Positions 21,314 to 30,174 of a stretch of 64,000 nt of DNA are shown in pieces. The stretch lies in assembly GCF_001424425.1 (NCBI RefSeq), contig NZ_LMPT01000012.1, positions 300,601 to 364,600 on the forward strand, in the 5' to 3' direction. Numbering within the stretch: the first letter of the stretch is position 1; every line of letters begins with the position of its first letter. The notes below the pieces were generated by a model. It was not told the origin of the DNA, made no database searches, and worked only from the letters and a program-made list of their open reading frames with translations. The position numbers and the translations under genes are program-made. The DNA comes from Acidovorax sp. Leaf191. GTDB lineage: Bacteria > Pseudomonadota > Gammaproteobacteria > Burkholderiales > Burkholderiaceae_C.

Positions 21314-21496
21314 GGGAGGCAAGGGTGGCGCACGGCGCGGCGCTGCGGCCATCCGAGTGTATCTGCGCGCCCTGCAGCCGAAAACCCGGATTCGCGCACA
21401 CACGGCGCGCGCTCCGGTCCATGCAGACCCTCACGCACGTGCCTGCGGCCGCGCGACCCTGCCGCGCGCTCACAGCGCCTTCACCGCCCCCGCCCG

Positions 21497-22504
21497 CTAC
21501 TGCATGAACCCGATGCGGTTGCGTGCGGCGGCGGCCCGGGGCATGTCGGCGACCTCCACCGTGGAGCGGCGGTCCAGCCGGGCATTGCCAAAGCCGGTCA
21601 TCAGCGCGCGCCGCATCTCCCGCGGCGGCATCTGGGCCAGGTGGTCCAGCACGTCGGCCTGCGGTTCGGGGTCCAGCAGCCGGCCCCAGTCGTGGCCGCT
21701 GCGGATGCCGGTGTACAGCGTGTGCGCGATGGCGCGCGCCTGCTCCAGCGTGGGGGCCTCCACCTCGAACACGTTCATGCGGTTCAGGATGGGGTCCGGG
21801 ATGCCGCGCGTGTCGTTGGCGGTGGTGATCCAGATCACCTGGCTGGCGTCGATGGCCACCTCGGCGAACTCGTCGGTGAAGCTCTGGGCCGTGTCGTGCT
21901 CCAGCAGGCTGTACAGCGCGCCCAGCGGGTCGTACTGCGCGTCCGTCGCGGCCTTGTCGATCTCGTCCACCACGATGACGGGGTTGGCGTACTCGCCCTC
22001 CACCAGGGCCTCGAACACCTTGCCGGGGCGGGCGCCCTTCCACTGCGCGGACGAGCCCGACAGCAGCCAGCCTGCGGTCATGGAGCTCATCGGCAGCAGG
22101 TTCATGCCCGTGCCCAGCAGCGCGGCCAGGTGCCGCGCAAAGTGCGTCTTGCCGATGCCGGGCGGGCCCAGCAGCAGCATGGGCGTGACCTCCAGGCCGT
22201 CGCTGCTGTCCTGCGCCAGCGCAACGTGGCGCCGCACGTCGTCCAGCACTTCGGTGAAGTTGGGCAACTGCTCGTACAGGCTGGCCATGTCGGGCACGCC
22301 CGACGGCTTGACCTGAAAGCGCTCCGGCCCGCGCTCCAGCATGCGTTCGTACACGGTGCGCAGGGTTTCGTATTCGCGCTGGTTGCCGGACTCCTGCAGC
22401 CGTGCAAGCTTGCGCTCGACGTCGCCGGGGTGGAACACATTGCGCATCTGGGCCACCGGCAAGCGCAGGGCGGGTGGCTGGGGAACAAGGCTATGGCTGG
22501 TCAT
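21497..22504 (-). CDS. AAA+ ATPase, Lon-like, without protease domain
   Basis: A 335-residue protein with a Lon-type AAA+ core: P-loop LLLGPPGIGKTHFARHL near residue 107, Walker B NPVIVVDEIDKA near 171, sensor 1 WITTANDTRGIPDPILNRM, and a final sensor 2-like MPPREMRRAL. There is no N-terminal LON substrate domain and no C-terminal Ser-Lys protease domain, so this is an ATPase-only relative. The ATG at 22504 is preceded by AAGGAG at good spacing, which decides the start. Partners and targets are unknown. Confidence 0.85.
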   Translation of the reverse strand: MTSHSLVPQPPALRLPVAQMRNVFHPGDVERKLARLQESGNQREYETLRTVYERMLERGPERFQVKPSGVPDMASLYEQLPNFTEVLDDVRRHVALAQDSSDGLEVTPMLLLGPPGIGKTHFARHLAALLGTGMNLLPMSSMTAGWLLSGSSAQWKGARPGKVFEALVEGEYANPVIVVDEIDKAATDAQYDPLGALYSLLEHDTAQSFTDEFAEVAIDASQVIWITTANDTRGIPDPILNRMNVFEVEAPTLEQARAIAHTLYTGIRSGHDWGRLLDPEPQADVLDHLAQMPPREMRRALMTGFGNARLDRRSTVEVADMPRAAAARNRIGFMQ

Positions 22505-22650
22505 TGCATGCTCCTTCGTGATGTGGGTCACGCAATCATTCAAGCACACAACATGCCCGCCGGAGCACCGGATAAGCCCCTGATCGGTGCGCTTGTTACC
22601 AGCGCTGTTGTAGCCGCGCAAAACCGGTCTGACCCGAAGCTGATGGGCAC

Positions 22651-22677
22651 AAAGCAAAAGGCCGCCCGAAGGCGGCC
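22651..22677 (-). terminator. Rho-independent terminator after grxD
   Basis: On the - strand GGCCGCC-TTCG-GGCGGCC is followed by TTTTGCTTT. It lies about 100 bases beyond the grxD stop. The 276-base gap between grxD and the ATPase gene otherwise shows GC-rich low-complexity sequence and no gene. Confidence 0.78.
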
Positions 22678-22780
22678 TGTGCCGGCATGCGTGAAGGCAT
22701 GCGATTGGGGACCATTGCGGCCGTTGCCGCCGTTGCGGCCCGGGTGCCCGGTGCGGCGCGGTGGCGCCGCCGCCGGGGCG

Positions 22781-23104
22781 TCAGCCCTCGGTGCCCAGCA
22801 CCTGCTTGAGTTCGCCCGACTCGTACATCTCCATCATGATGTCCGAGCCGCCGATGAACTCGCCCTTGACGTACAGCTGCGGGATGGTGGGCCAGTTGCT
22901 GTATTCCTTGATGCCCTGGCGGATTTCCTCGTCTTCCAGCACGTTCACCGTGACGAGGCTCTTGGTGTCCACGCCGCTGGCTTTGAGGATCTGGATGGCC
23001 CGACCGGAGAAGCCGCACATGGGGAAGCTGGCGTTGCCCTTCATGAAGAGCAGGATGTCGCTGGATTTGACGAGGGCGTCGATGCGTTGTTGGGTGTCGC
23101 TCAT
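22781..23104 (-). CDS. grxD: Monothiol glutaredoxin GrxD (Grx4 type)
   Basis: A 107-residue monothiol glutaredoxin that binds a glutathione-ligated [2Fe-2S] cluster and delivers iron-sulfur clusters. The active site is CGFS at residues 30-33 in FPMCGFSGRA. WPTIPQLYVKGEFIGGSDI is the glutathione-binding region. The length is normal. In many Burkholderiales grxD follows prmC directly; here a DUF3053 gene stands between them. Confidence 0.97.
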   Translation of the reverse strand: MSDTQQRIDALVKSSDILLFMKGNASFPMCGFSGRAIQILKASGVDTKSLVTVNVLEDEEIRQGIKEYSNWPTIPQLYVKGEFIGGSDIMMEMYESGELKQVLGTEG

Positions 23105-23178
23105 GGGATGTCCAAGATAGGTCAGGCGCGGAAGGCTACAGATTATCTCTTTTCTCTGTGTCCGTCAGGGCCGTGGGG

Positions 23179-23889
23179 TCAGCCGAATAGCTGTTTGAGT
23201 TCTTTTTCCAGTCGCTCGATGGTGGCCGTCTCTGCCTCGGCCTTTTTGGACAGGGCGTTGACTTTGTCCAGCATGGCCTGACTCTTCGCCTCGATCTGCA
23301 TGCCGGAGATGGACAGTTGCTGGGGGTTGTTTTCCACCAGCGCGAGCAGATCCAGGACGATGTTCATCATGCGTTGCATGGGTGGCAGCATCTCCAGGGT
23401 GATGCGTGCCTGAGCGCTCACCAGCCGGTCGTACACTGGGTCGTAGACTTTTTTGAGATCTTCCGGCTGCTTCAGGGCGGCTTTCGCTTCGTTTGCCTTT
23501 TTCAATTCGGCCTCGAGATTCGCCTGGGCCAGGGGAATTTCCACCAGGGCCTGCTTTACCGACTCGCGCTTGTCGCGGTACCCTGCCAGCGTGCGAACAA
23601 ACTGGAGTTCGCGCATGCTTTTCAGCATGACCTTGTCGTTCGTGGCCTGATTGAAGTTGGTGATGATCTCGTAGTGCGCCGCGTAGCCACCCAGTTCCTT
23701 GCGCAGCTTGTCGTTGAGCAGTGGCATGGAGCGGCGCGATTTCCCCAGCACTTCGGTTTGCAGGAAGGCAATGAATGCCTTGCGCTCTTTCGGTTCGGCA
23801 CTGCAGCCGGTCAGCAGCAGGCCACTGCCCAGGGCCAGGGCCCCCAGGCGTGTGAGGGTTTGGCGGCGAGAAAAGACGGTGTGTGACAT
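23179..23889 (-). CDS. DUF3053 (YiaF-like) lipoprotein with a twin-arginine signal
   Basis: A 236-residue predicted lipoprotein. The signal SRRQTLTRLGALALGSG has a twin-arginine motif and ends in the lipobox LLTGC, so the mature Cys is near residue 29. Just after it, ERKAFIAFLQTEVL, and later AALKQPEDLKKVYDPVYD, match the DUF3053 family (E. coli YiaF: RKAFIDFLQ, ALKQTDDLKPVFD, from memory). The remainder is largely helical with a coiled-coil C-terminus (KKAEAETATIERLEKELK). The function is unknown. ATG 23889 is preferred; an in-frame ATG at 23898 adds three residues. Confidence 0.82.
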   Translation of the reverse strand: MSHTVFSRRQTLTRLGALALGSGLLLTGCSAEPKERKAFIAFLQTEVLGKSRRSMPLLNDKLRKELGGYAAHYEIITNFNQATNDKVMLKSMRELQFVRTLAGYRDKRESVKQALVEIPLAQANLEAELKKANEAKAALKQPEDLKKVYDPVYDRLVSAQARITLEMLPPMQRMMNIVLDLLALVENNPQQLSISGMQIEAKSQAMLDKVNALSKKAEAETATIERLEKELKQLFG

Positions 23890-24199
23890 GGCGGGCAATG
23901 GCTAGGCGGTGATCCGGTGCAGACGCGTTCAGGCCGCAGCACCGGTGGCCGATAGGGTGAGTGGTTTCAGATATTTACGAGATCGAGCAACGCCATCCGC
24001 AGGCGTATGGGGCGGCGGTCAGCGAAGGCCTTGGCCTGCGGCCTGCTCTCCCTCCCAGGAGTCAGGCGCTGCGCAACGGCACGCGATTATTCTGTGCGCC
24101 GTTGCCCAATCGTCTGCGATCGCGGTAACAGTTGTTGCCAACTGATGACCGTATGTAAGCGCAGCGGGCGTCGCAACGTTCCGACGTCGCGCTGCACGC
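23890..24199. other. Gene-free stretch between the DUF3053 gene and prmC
   Basis: About 310 bases with only short open frames of unconserved, arginine/alanine-rich composition on either strand. I see no terminator with a T-run, no tRNA and no copy of the dispersed repeats. It presumably holds the promoter of the DUF3053 gene and the 3' end of the prmC transcript. Confidence 0.5.
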
Positions 24200-25027
24200 T
24201 CAGCGGCAACCGCCCGTGCAGCGGGCAATCCCCGCGAGGTCGTTGCGGCTTTGCACTTGGCCAAAGCCTTGGTCAGTCAGCAGCGCGCGCACCGCCTCGG
24301 CCTGGTCATACCCATGCTCCAGCAGCAGCCACCCCCCTGCCACCAGATGCGCTGGCGCCTGGGCGACGATGGTGCGGATGTCCTCCAGCCCGTCCGCGCC
24401 GCTGGCCAGGGCCTGCAAAGGCTCGTGGGTCAGGGCAGCCAGGTGCGGGTCCTCTGCTGCGATGTAGGGCGGGTTGGAGACGATGGCGTCGAACACCACG
24501 CTGTCCAGGCCGGCCATCCAGTTGCCCTGCCGGAAGTGCACGGGCAGGCCCAGCCGGGTGGCGTTGGCCTGCGCCACGGCCAGGGCGTCGCTGCTGGCGT
24601 CCACCGCCAGCACCTGGGCGGTGGGGCGCTGGCTTTGCAGGGCCAGGGCGATGGCGCCGCTGCCGGTGCCCAGGTCCGCCAGGCGCGGGGCTGGCAGGGG
24701 GGCGATCAGCTCCAGGGCCCAGTCCACCAGCGTTTCGGTGTCGGGGCGCGGGTCCAGCACCCGGGCGTCCACCTGCAGCGCCAGGCCGTAGAACTCCTTG
24801 CGGCCGGTGAGGTACGCCACTGGCTCGCCCGCCACGCGGCGCTGGCACAGGGCGATGAATTGCGCCTGCACGGCGTCATCGAGCCCATCGGTGTCGTGCG
24901 CCAGCAGCCAGGCGCGGCCGGCATCGGGGCGGCCCAGCGCGTGCAGCAGCAGCAGTTGGGCGTCGATGCGGGCCAGGCCCAGGGTGTGGGCTTGGGCCAG
25001 GGCCTGGGCCAGGGTGGGTGTGTTCAC
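24200..25027 (-). CDS. prmC: Peptide chain release factor N5-glutamine methyltransferase PrmC
   Basis: PrmC methylates the Gln of the GGQ motif in release factors. From the GTG at 25027 (VNTPTLAQALAQA) the product is 275 residues, close to the usual 277. It has an N-terminal helical domain, the SAM-binding motif LADLGTGSGAIALAL near residue 115, and the catalytic NPPY in IVSNPPYIAAEDPHL. The GTG start was chosen because upstream codons run through a REP-like element and toward prfA. It lies downstream of prfA, its substrate, on the same strand. Confidence 0.94.
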   Translation of the reverse strand: MNTPTLAQALAQAHTLGLARIDAQLLLLHALGRPDAGRAWLLAHDTDGLDDAVQAQFIALCQRRVAGEPVAYLTGRKEFYGLALQVDARVLDPRPDTETLVDWALELIAPLPAPRLADLGTGSGAIALALQSQRPTAQVLAVDASSDALAVAQANATRLGLPVHFRQGNWMAGLDSVVFDAIVSNPPYIAAEDPHLAALTHEPLQALASGADGLEDIRTIVAQAPAHLVAGGWLLLEHGYDQAEAVRALLTDQGFGQVQSRNDLAGIARCTGGCR

Positions 25028-25092
25028 GATGGTGTTGATCGATGCTGGCGACGGAAAGCTATTCGGGCTGGACTTTTCAACGCAAACTGGCC

Positions 25093-25147
25093 GTTCGGGC
25101 TGAGCCTGTCGAAGCCTCGCGCCGCGCTTGGACAAGCTCAGCGGAAC
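25093..25147. repeat. REP-like palindromic element, copy 1
   Basis: The arms GTTCGGGCTGAGCCTGTCGA and GACAAGCTCAGCGGAAC form an imperfect palindrome with a short GC-rich loop. It fills part of the 185-base prfA-prmC gap. The same arm sequence recurs near 29.9 and 30.1 kb. Confidence 0.8.
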
Positions 25148-25212
25148 GGATGGATGAAGAAGGATGCAGAGCGTGGAATCCCATCCAGGCAGAGTGTCTG
25201 GATGCGTGTCGA

Positions 25213-26298
25213 TCAGACAGCACTCAGCTCCAGCTCTTCCAGTTGCTCGGCTTCGCGCGCATGGGCCAGGGCCTGCAGCACGTCGGCCAGGTCGCCTTCC
25301 ATCACGTACAGCAGCTTGTACAGCGTGAGGTTGATGCGGTGGTCCGTCAGCCGCCCCTGCGGAAAGTTGTACGTGCGGATGCGGTCGCTGCGGTCGCCGC
25401 TGCCGATCAGGCCCTTGCGCAGCGCGGCCTCCTTGGCGGCGCGCTCGCTGCGGTCCTTTTCTTGAATCCGCGCCTGCAGCACCTGCAGCGCCTTGGCCTT
25501 GTTGGCGTGCTGGCTGCGGCCGTCCTGGCACTCGGCCACGATGCCGGTGGGCAAGTGCACCACGCGCACGGCCGAATCCGTCTTGTTGATGTGCTGGCCG
25601 CCCGCGCCCGATGCGCGGAAGGTGTCGATGCGCAGGTCGGCCGGGTTGAGCTTGATGGCCTCGTGCTCGTCCGGCTCGGGCATCACGGCCACGGTGCAGG
25701 CGCTGGTGTGGATGCGGCCCTGCGTCTCGGTGGCGGGCACGCGCTGCACGCGGTGGCCGCCGGATTCGAACTTGAGCGCGCCGTATACGTGGTCCCCCTC
25801 GATGCGCAGCACGATCTCCTTGTAGCCGCCCAGCTCGGCCGCGTTCTCGCTCACCACCTCCACCTTCCAGCCCACGTTGGCGGCGTAGCGGGTGTACATG
25901 CGCGTGAGGTCGCCCGCGAACAGGGCCGACTCGTCGCCGCCCGTGCCCGCGCGGATTTCGACGAAGGCGTTGCGCGCGTCGTCCGGGTCCTTGGGCAACA
26001 GCAGGCGCTGCAGTTCGTCTTCGAGCTGCAGCAGTTCGGCTTCGGCCCCGGTGATTTCTTCCTGCGCCATCTCGGCCATGTCGGGGTCGGCCAGCATCTC
26101 GCGTGCGCCGGCCAGGTCGGCCTCGCGCTGCTGGTAGCGGGCGTAGCGGCCGGCGATCTGCGTGACTTCGGCATGCTCGCGCGAGATGGTGCGGTACTGC
26201 GCCATGTCGCTCATGATGTCCTCGCGTGAGAGCAGAAAGTCGAGTTCGCCCAGGCGCTGCGCATAGCGCTCCAGCTGGCTTCGGAGAAAGGGTTTCAT
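25213..26298 (-). CDS. prfA: Peptide chain release factor 1
   Basis: RF1 ends translation at UAA and UAG. The 361-residue protein carries the GGQ motif at 233-235 ([17 protein letters not shown]) and, earlier, the decoding-domain region [20 protein letters not shown], including a PAT-type tripeptide at 188-190. The PAT tripeptide supports RF1 rather than RF2. It is followed by prmC and preceded by hemA, the standard cluster. Confidence 0.98.
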   Translation of the reverse strand: MKPFLRSQLERYAQRLGELDFLLSREDIMSDMAQYRTISREHAEVTQIAGRYARYQQREADLAGAREMLADPDMAEMAQEEITGAEAELLQLEDELQRLLLPKDPDDARNAFVEIRAGTGGDESALFAGDLTRMYTRYAANVGWKVEVVSENAAELGGYKEIVLRIEGDHVYGALKFESGGHRVQRVPATETQGRIHTSACTVAVMPEPDEHEAIKLNPADLRIDTFRASGAGGQHINKTDSAVRVVHLPTGIVAECQDGRSQHANKAKALQVLQARIQEKDRSERAAKEAALRKGLIGSGDRSDRIRTYNFPQGRLTDHRINLTLYKLLYVMEGDLADVLQALAHAREAEQLEELELSAV

Positions 26299-26319
26299 GC
26301 GAGGAAGGTAAAAATGGGT

Positions 26320-26378
26320 TTGCTACTGATTTTGTAGCTGCTGGCGCTTGTCTATCAAGCACTGAGGGCCGATTGGGC
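26320..26378 (+). repeat. Dispersed double-hairpin repeat, copy E
   Basis: TTGCTAC-N7-TGTAGCTGCTGGCGCTTG, then TCAAGC and GGGCCGATT. It lies between hemA and prfA, 21 bases upstream of the prfA start, in the opposite orientation to both genes. Confidence 0.82.
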
Positions 26379-26415
26379 TTGCAATCGGGGCGGGCTGTGC
26401 AGCGGGCGAGCGCCG

Positions 26416-27741
26416 CTACAACCCGTGGGGCGGCTTGGCTTGCGAGCGCAGGAACAGGCGCGAGACGGTCTGGGCCGTCTGGGCGCGCACCTCGGCGTCA
26501 CCCGCCCGCAGCTCGGCCAGGGTGCCGTGCAGCATCTTTTGCGTGAGGCCGCGCGACAGCGCCTCCAGCACGGCGTCCACGTCCTCGCCCTTGGCCAGCA
26601 GCTTCTTGGCGCGTGCGATCTCCAGCGCGCGCCATTCGTCGGTCTGGGCGTTGAGCTGCTGGATCAGCGGCACCACGCCACCGGCCTCGCCCACGGGGCT
26701 GCGCAGCTCCATCCAGTGCATGAAGCTCTGCACGCCCGCGTCGATGATCGCTTCGGCCTGCGCCACGGCGGCCTGGCGGTTGGCCTGCGCCGTCTGCACC
26801 ACGCTGGCCAGGTCGTCCACGGTGTACAGGTACACGTCGCCCAGGGCCTTGACCTCGGGCTCGATGTCGCGCGGCACGGCCAGGTCGACCATGAACATGG
26901 GGCGGTGGCGGCGCTTCTTGAGGGCACGCTCCACGGCGCCCAGGCCGATGATGGGCAGGCTGCTGGCGGTGCAGCTGATGACGGCGTCGAACTCGTGCAG
27001 GCGCTCGGGCAGGTCGGCCAGGCGCATCACCTCGCCGCCAAAACGCGTGGCCAGCTTTTCGCCGCGCTCGAGCGTGCGATTGGCAATCGCGATCTGCTTG
27101 GGGTTCTTGGCCGCGAAGTGCGTGGCGCACAGCTCGATCATCTCGCCCGCGCCCACGAACAGCACGCGGATCTTGGAGAGGTCTTCGAAGAGCTGGCTGG
27201 CCAGCCGCACCGACGCGGCCGCCATGCTGATGCTGTGCGCGCCGATCTCGGTGCTGGTGCGCACCTCCTTCGCGACGGCAAAGCTGCGCTGGAACAGCTG
27301 GTTGAGCGTGGTGCCCAACGCGCCGGCGGTTTCGGCGGCGCGCACGGCGTCCTTCATCTGGCCCAGGATCTGCGCCTCGCCCAGCACCATCGAGTCGAGC
27401 CCGCTGGCCACGCGGAAGGCGTGGCGCGCGACCAGGCTGTCTTCCAGCGTGTAGGAATGCGATCGCAGCAGTGCGGGGCTCACGCCGCCGCTTTGCGCCA
27501 GCCAGCCCAGCGTGTGGTCCAGCGCCGGGCCGGGCGTGGAGGTGGGGGCGGCGCAATAAATTTCGGTGCGGTTGCAGGTGGAGATGATGGCGGTCTCCAC
27601 CCCGGGATGGCGGCTCGTGCCGCCCAGCGACTGGCGCAGGCCCTGCAGCGTGGGCTCGATCTGGTCGAGCGCGAACGCGAACCTGCCGCGCAGGTCGAGG
27701 GGCGCGGTGGTGTGGTTGATCCCGAGGGCCCAGACTGCCAT
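26416..27741 (-). CDS. hemA: Glutamyl-tRNA reductase
   Basis: HemA reduces glutamyl-tRNA to glutamate-1-semialdehyde, the entry step of tetrapyrrole synthesis by the C5 pathway. The 441-residue protein has the catalytic Cys (C56) in STCNRTEIY, the conserved [19 protein letters not shown], the NADPH-binding [15 protein letters not shown], and a C-terminal dimerisation helix. ATG 27741 gives [15 protein letters not shown], the typical start; an in-frame TTG at 27750 was not used. It is divergent from the small membrane-protein gene at 27814. Confidence 0.97.
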   Translation of the reverse strand: MAVWALGINHTTAPLDLRGRFAFALDQIEPTLQGLRQSLGGTSRHPGVETAIISTCNRTEIYCAAPTSTPGPALDHTLGWLAQSGGVSPALLRSHSYTLEDSLVARHAFRVASGLDSMVLGEAQILGQMKDAVRAAETAGALGTTLNQLFQRSFAVAKEVRTSTEIGAHSISMAAASVRLASQLFEDLSKIRVLFVGAGEMIELCATHFAAKNPKQIAIANRTLERGEKLATRFGGEVMRLADLPERLHEFDAVISCTASSLPIIGLGAVERALKKRRHRPMFMVDLAVPRDIEPEVKALGDVYLYTVDDLASVVQTAQANRQAAVAQAEAIIDAGVQSFMHWMELRSPVGEAGGVVPLIQQLNAQTDEWRALEIARAKKLLAKGEDVDAVLEALSRGLTQKMLHGTLAELRAGDAEVRAQTAQTVSRLFLRSQAKPPHGL

Positions 27742-27813
27742 AGCCGCCAATTATAAAATTGTTGGCTGGTGTAAGCAGCCTTGCTTGCCAAAGCCTTGAT
27801 TTGGGTCAATTCC

Positions 27814-28089
27814 ATGGGTCCCCTCGACATCTTCAACCACACGCTCAACTTCATGGCCCCGGCCGCTGCCGTGGCCCTGCTGCTGGTGCTGTGCGGCCGC
27901 CTGTTCGGTGCCAAGGGGACGGCGGCCATGGCCGGATGGCGCCAGTTCGCTGTTGTTTTCGGGGTCGGCCTCGTGGTGCTGGGCGGCGGCCTGCTGGTGT
28001 GGGGCCGCGACGGAAAAATGCTGACCTATGCCGCGCTGGTGGTGGGTTGCGCGACCACGCAGTGGGTGCAGCTGCGCGGCTGGCGCTAA
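27814..28089 (+). CDS. Small predicted membrane protein, function unknown
   Basis: A 91-residue product I do not recognise. It has three hydrophobic segments (about residues 14-32, 44-62 and 69-83) and ends QLRGWR, so it is probably an integral inner-membrane protein. The start ATG 27814 follows GGGTCAATTCC, a weak ribosome binding site. It is divergent from hemA with a 72-base gap, and convergent with the LysE-type gene. The reading frame is supported by hydrophobic periodicity rather than by a known family. Confidence 0.65.
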   Translation: MGPLDIFNHTLNFMAPAAAVALLLVLCGRLFGAKGTAAMAGWRQFAVVFGVGLVVLGGGLLVWGRDGKMLTYAALVVGCATTQWVQLRGWR

Positions 28090-28110
28090 GGGCGCTCGCT
28101 GGGGGCGCGG

Positions 28111-28749
28111 TCAGCCCAGCTTGTGCCGTGCCTGCAGCAGTCCCAGGCCCAGTGCGATGAAGGTCGCGCCCACGAAGCGGTTGAACAGCTTGGCGTGCGC
28201 CACGACGTGGCCCTTCACCAGCGCGATCAGCGCCACGTAGAACGCGTGCGAGACCAGCGCCCAGACGGCGAAAGTCGTGGTCAACAGCAGGTACTGCATC
28301 CACAGCGGCTCGCCGGGCACGATGAACTGCGGAAACAGGGCCGAGAAGAACAGGATGGCCTTGGGGTTGGTCAGCGACACGCCCAGGCCTTGTGCCAGCA
28401 GTTGCCAGTTCTTGCGCTCTCGCCGCTCCACAGGCGCCAGGCCCGCATCGTTGCCGATCAGCGGGTCCTTGCTGCGCCAGCGCTTGATGCCCAGCCAGAT
28501 CAGGTACATCGCACCGACCACTTTCATGACCAGAAACGCATCCGCCGACAGGCTCAGAATGGTCCCCATCCCGATCATCGCCAGCCCCGAGACGGCGAAG
28601 ATCCCGATCACGCTGCCCAGTGAGCTGAACACCGTCCGCCTTGGCCCGACGTCTACCGAGTTCGATACCGCCAGCAGCACGGCCGGGCCGGGCGTAAAAC
28701 ACATCAGCAGCGAGACGCCGCAAAACAGGAGCCAGTGGGCGAAGGTCAT
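28111..28749 (-). CDS. LysE/RhtB-family amino-acid exporter
   Basis: A 212-residue inner-membrane protein of the LysE/RhtB family, which exports amino acids or related compounds by proton antiport. Diagnostic are LMCFTPGPAVLLAVSNSVDVG in the first segments (shown as the family FTPGP motif), AMYLIWLGIKRWRS, and GLGVSLTNPKAILFFSALFP. Six hydrophobic segments are visible. The substrate cannot be assigned. It is divergent from the Bug receptor gene downstream at 28908. Confidence 0.92.
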   Translation of the reverse strand: MTFAHWLLFCGVSLLMCFTPGPAVLLAVSNSVDVGPRRTVFSSLGSVIGIFAVSGLAMIGMGTILSLSADAFLVMKVVGAMYLIWLGIKRWRSKDPLIGNDAGLAPVERRERKNWQLLAQGLGVSLTNPKAILFFSALFPQFIVPGEPLWMQYLLLTTTFAVWALVSHAFYVALIALVKGHVVAHAKLFNRFVGATFIALGLGLLQARHKLG

Positions 28750-28907
28750 GGTGAGGGTGTTTCAGTGGCTGCGGACAGAGCGGTTTTTGGGGACGAGCGG
28801 GCAGCCCTTGCAACGGGTCGCTTGCGGGTAACACCCCGTGCCAGCCCCTGAAAGCCAGCCTAAGCTGCAAGCTTTCTGTTCAGCAACCCCAATAAGGAGA
28901 TCTTCGC

Positions 28908-29876
28908 ATGCGCCTGCGCACCTGCCTGGCTGTCGCCGCCCTGGCCTTTTTGTCGTCCGCAGCCGCCCTGGCCCAGGGCTTTCCGTCCAAGCCGATCCGC
29001 ATCGTGGTGGGCTTTCCGGCCGGCGGGCCGCTCGACCAGCACGCGCGGCTGCTCACCGACAAGCTGCAGGCCGTGCTGGGCCAGCCGGTGCTGGTCGACT
29101 ACAAGGCCGGCGCGGGCGGCACGGTGGGCGCGCAGGACGTGATGAAGGCCCCGCCCGACGGCCACACGCTCATGCTGGCCAACACCGGCGTGATGGTGAT
29201 CAACCCGGCGCTGTACAGCCGCCTGCCGTACGCCACGCTCAAGGACTTCACGCCCATCGCGCGCACCGCCATGCAGCCGCTGGCGCTGCTGGTCAACACC
29301 AACGTGCCCGCCAAGAACCTGCAGGAGTTCATGGCGTACGCCAAGTCGCGCCCGGGGCAGGTCAACTTCGGCTCGGCGGGCAATGGCGGCATCAGCCACC
29401 TGGTGCCCGAGATGTTCAAGACCGCCACGGGATTGTTCATGGTGCACATCCCGTACCGCGGCAGCGCACCGGCGTTCACCGACCTGATCGGCGGCCAGGT
29501 GCAGTTCATGGCAGAGAGCATTCCGCAGGCCGCGTCGTACCACAAGCAGGGCAAGGTGCGCGCCCTGGCCGTGACCAGCCGCGAGCGCAACCCCGCGCTG
29601 CCCGAGGTGCCCACCGTGATCGAAAGCGGCATCAAGGGCTTCGAGGTGGTGGGCTTCTATGGCTTTCTCGCCCCGGCCGGCACGCCCAAGGACGTGGTGG
29701 CCAAGCTCAGCGACGCGTTCGGCCAGGTGATGCAGTCCCCGGACGTGAAGAACCGCATGGTGAGCCAGGGCGCCGACCCGGCATTTCTGGGCTCGGAGGA
29801 CTTTGCGAAGTTCTTGGCGAGTGAAATGCCGCGCTGGGCGGATGCGGTGAAGAAGTCCGGGGCGAAGCTGGATTAG
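28908..29876 (+). CDS. Bug-family (TctC) tripartite tricarboxylate receptor
   Basis: A 322-residue periplasmic solute-binding protein of the Bug/TctC family, greatly expanded in Burkholderiales. It has a Sec signal (MRLRTCLAVAALAFLSS, cleavage after ALA), then FPSKPIRIVVGFPAGGPLD, the family N-terminus, and NTGVMVINPALY and GSAGNGGISHLVPEMFK. AAGGAG stands 11 bases before the ATG. No tctA or tctB membrane genes are adjacent, as is usual for these orphan receptors. The ligand is unknown. Confidence 0.94.
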   Translation: MRLRTCLAVAALAFLSSAAALAQGFPSKPIRIVVGFPAGGPLDQHARLLTDKLQAVLGQPVLVDYKAGAGGTVGAQDVMKAPPDGHTLMLANTGVMVINPALYSRLPYATLKDFTPIARTAMQPLALLVNTNVPAKNLQEFMAYAKSRPGQVNFGSAGNGGISHLVPEMFKTATGLFMVHIPYRGSAPAFTDLIGGQVQFMAESIPQAASYHKQGKVRALAVTSRERNPALPEVPTVIESGIKGFEVVGFYGFLAPAGTPKDVVAKLSDAFGQVMQSPDVKNRMVSQGADPAFLGSEDFAKFLASEMPRWADAVKKSGAKLD

Positions 29877-29909
29877 GCAGAGGCCGTGGGGTCGTGCGTC
29901 CGCATGCGC

Positions 29910-29937
29910 ATCCCCATCCCCATCCCCATCCCCATCC
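29910..29937. repeat. Tandem hexamer repeat (ATCCCC)
   Basis: The unit ATCCCC is repeated four times plus a partial unit, just upstream of the second REP-like element. It is the kind of short array that varies in length between strains. Confidence 0.85.
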
Positions 29938-29993
29938 GTTCACGCTGAGCCTGTCGAAGCGCCGCGCAAGGCTTCGACAAGCTCAGCCCGAAC
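29938..29993. repeat. REP-like palindromic element, copy 2 (complete)
   Basis: The arms GCTGAGCCTGTCGAAGC and GCTTCGACAAGCTCAGC pair perfectly over 17 bp around a GC-rich loop, with GTTC and GAAC at the ends. This is the best preserved copy in the window. Confidence 0.88.
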
Positions 29994-30103
29994 GGTGGGT
30001 GAGAAGGTTGGTGGGCTGGCGTATTGGCAGTCAGGTCTGGAGGCTGTGCGCGGCTACCACCTCACCCAACCTCTCAACCATCCCATCACCCGTCCACCAC
30101 CCC

Positions 30104-30127
30104 TTCACGCTGAGCCTGTCGAAGCGC
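30104..30127. repeat. REP-like element, copy 3 (half copy)
   Basis: Only the left arm, containing CACGCTGAGCCTGTCGAAGC, is present; the expected right arm has decayed to AAGCCTTAGCCAAACCC. Confidence 0.72.
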
Positions 30128-30174
30128 AGCACCAAGCCTTAGCCAAACCCAGCTCTCCCAGCGTGTGATGTTGA

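Larger units (their letters stand above)
29877..30174. other. Gene-free, repeat-rich stretch
   Basis: About 300 bases with no coding signal. They hold a tandem hexamer array, one full and one half copy of the REP-like palindrome, and CT-rich filler. Repeat copy F follows directly at 30175. The region looks like an accumulation site for small repeats between converging transcripts. Confidence 0.7.

Noticed and set aside
22520..22550. Possible heat-shock (sigma-32) promoter before the Lon-like ATPase (CTTGAA ... CCCACAT on the - strand)
   Set aside because: The spacing of 11 bases is too short and the -10 match is poor.
19886..23281. An 1131-codon open frame on the + strand
   Set aside because: It runs antisense through three well-supported - strand genes and has a His/Arg/Gln-rich composition without any domain.
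24019..24264. Short - strand open frame in the DUF3053-prmC gap
   Set aside because: Ala/Arg-rich, no ribosome site, overlaps the prmC end; no family resemblance.
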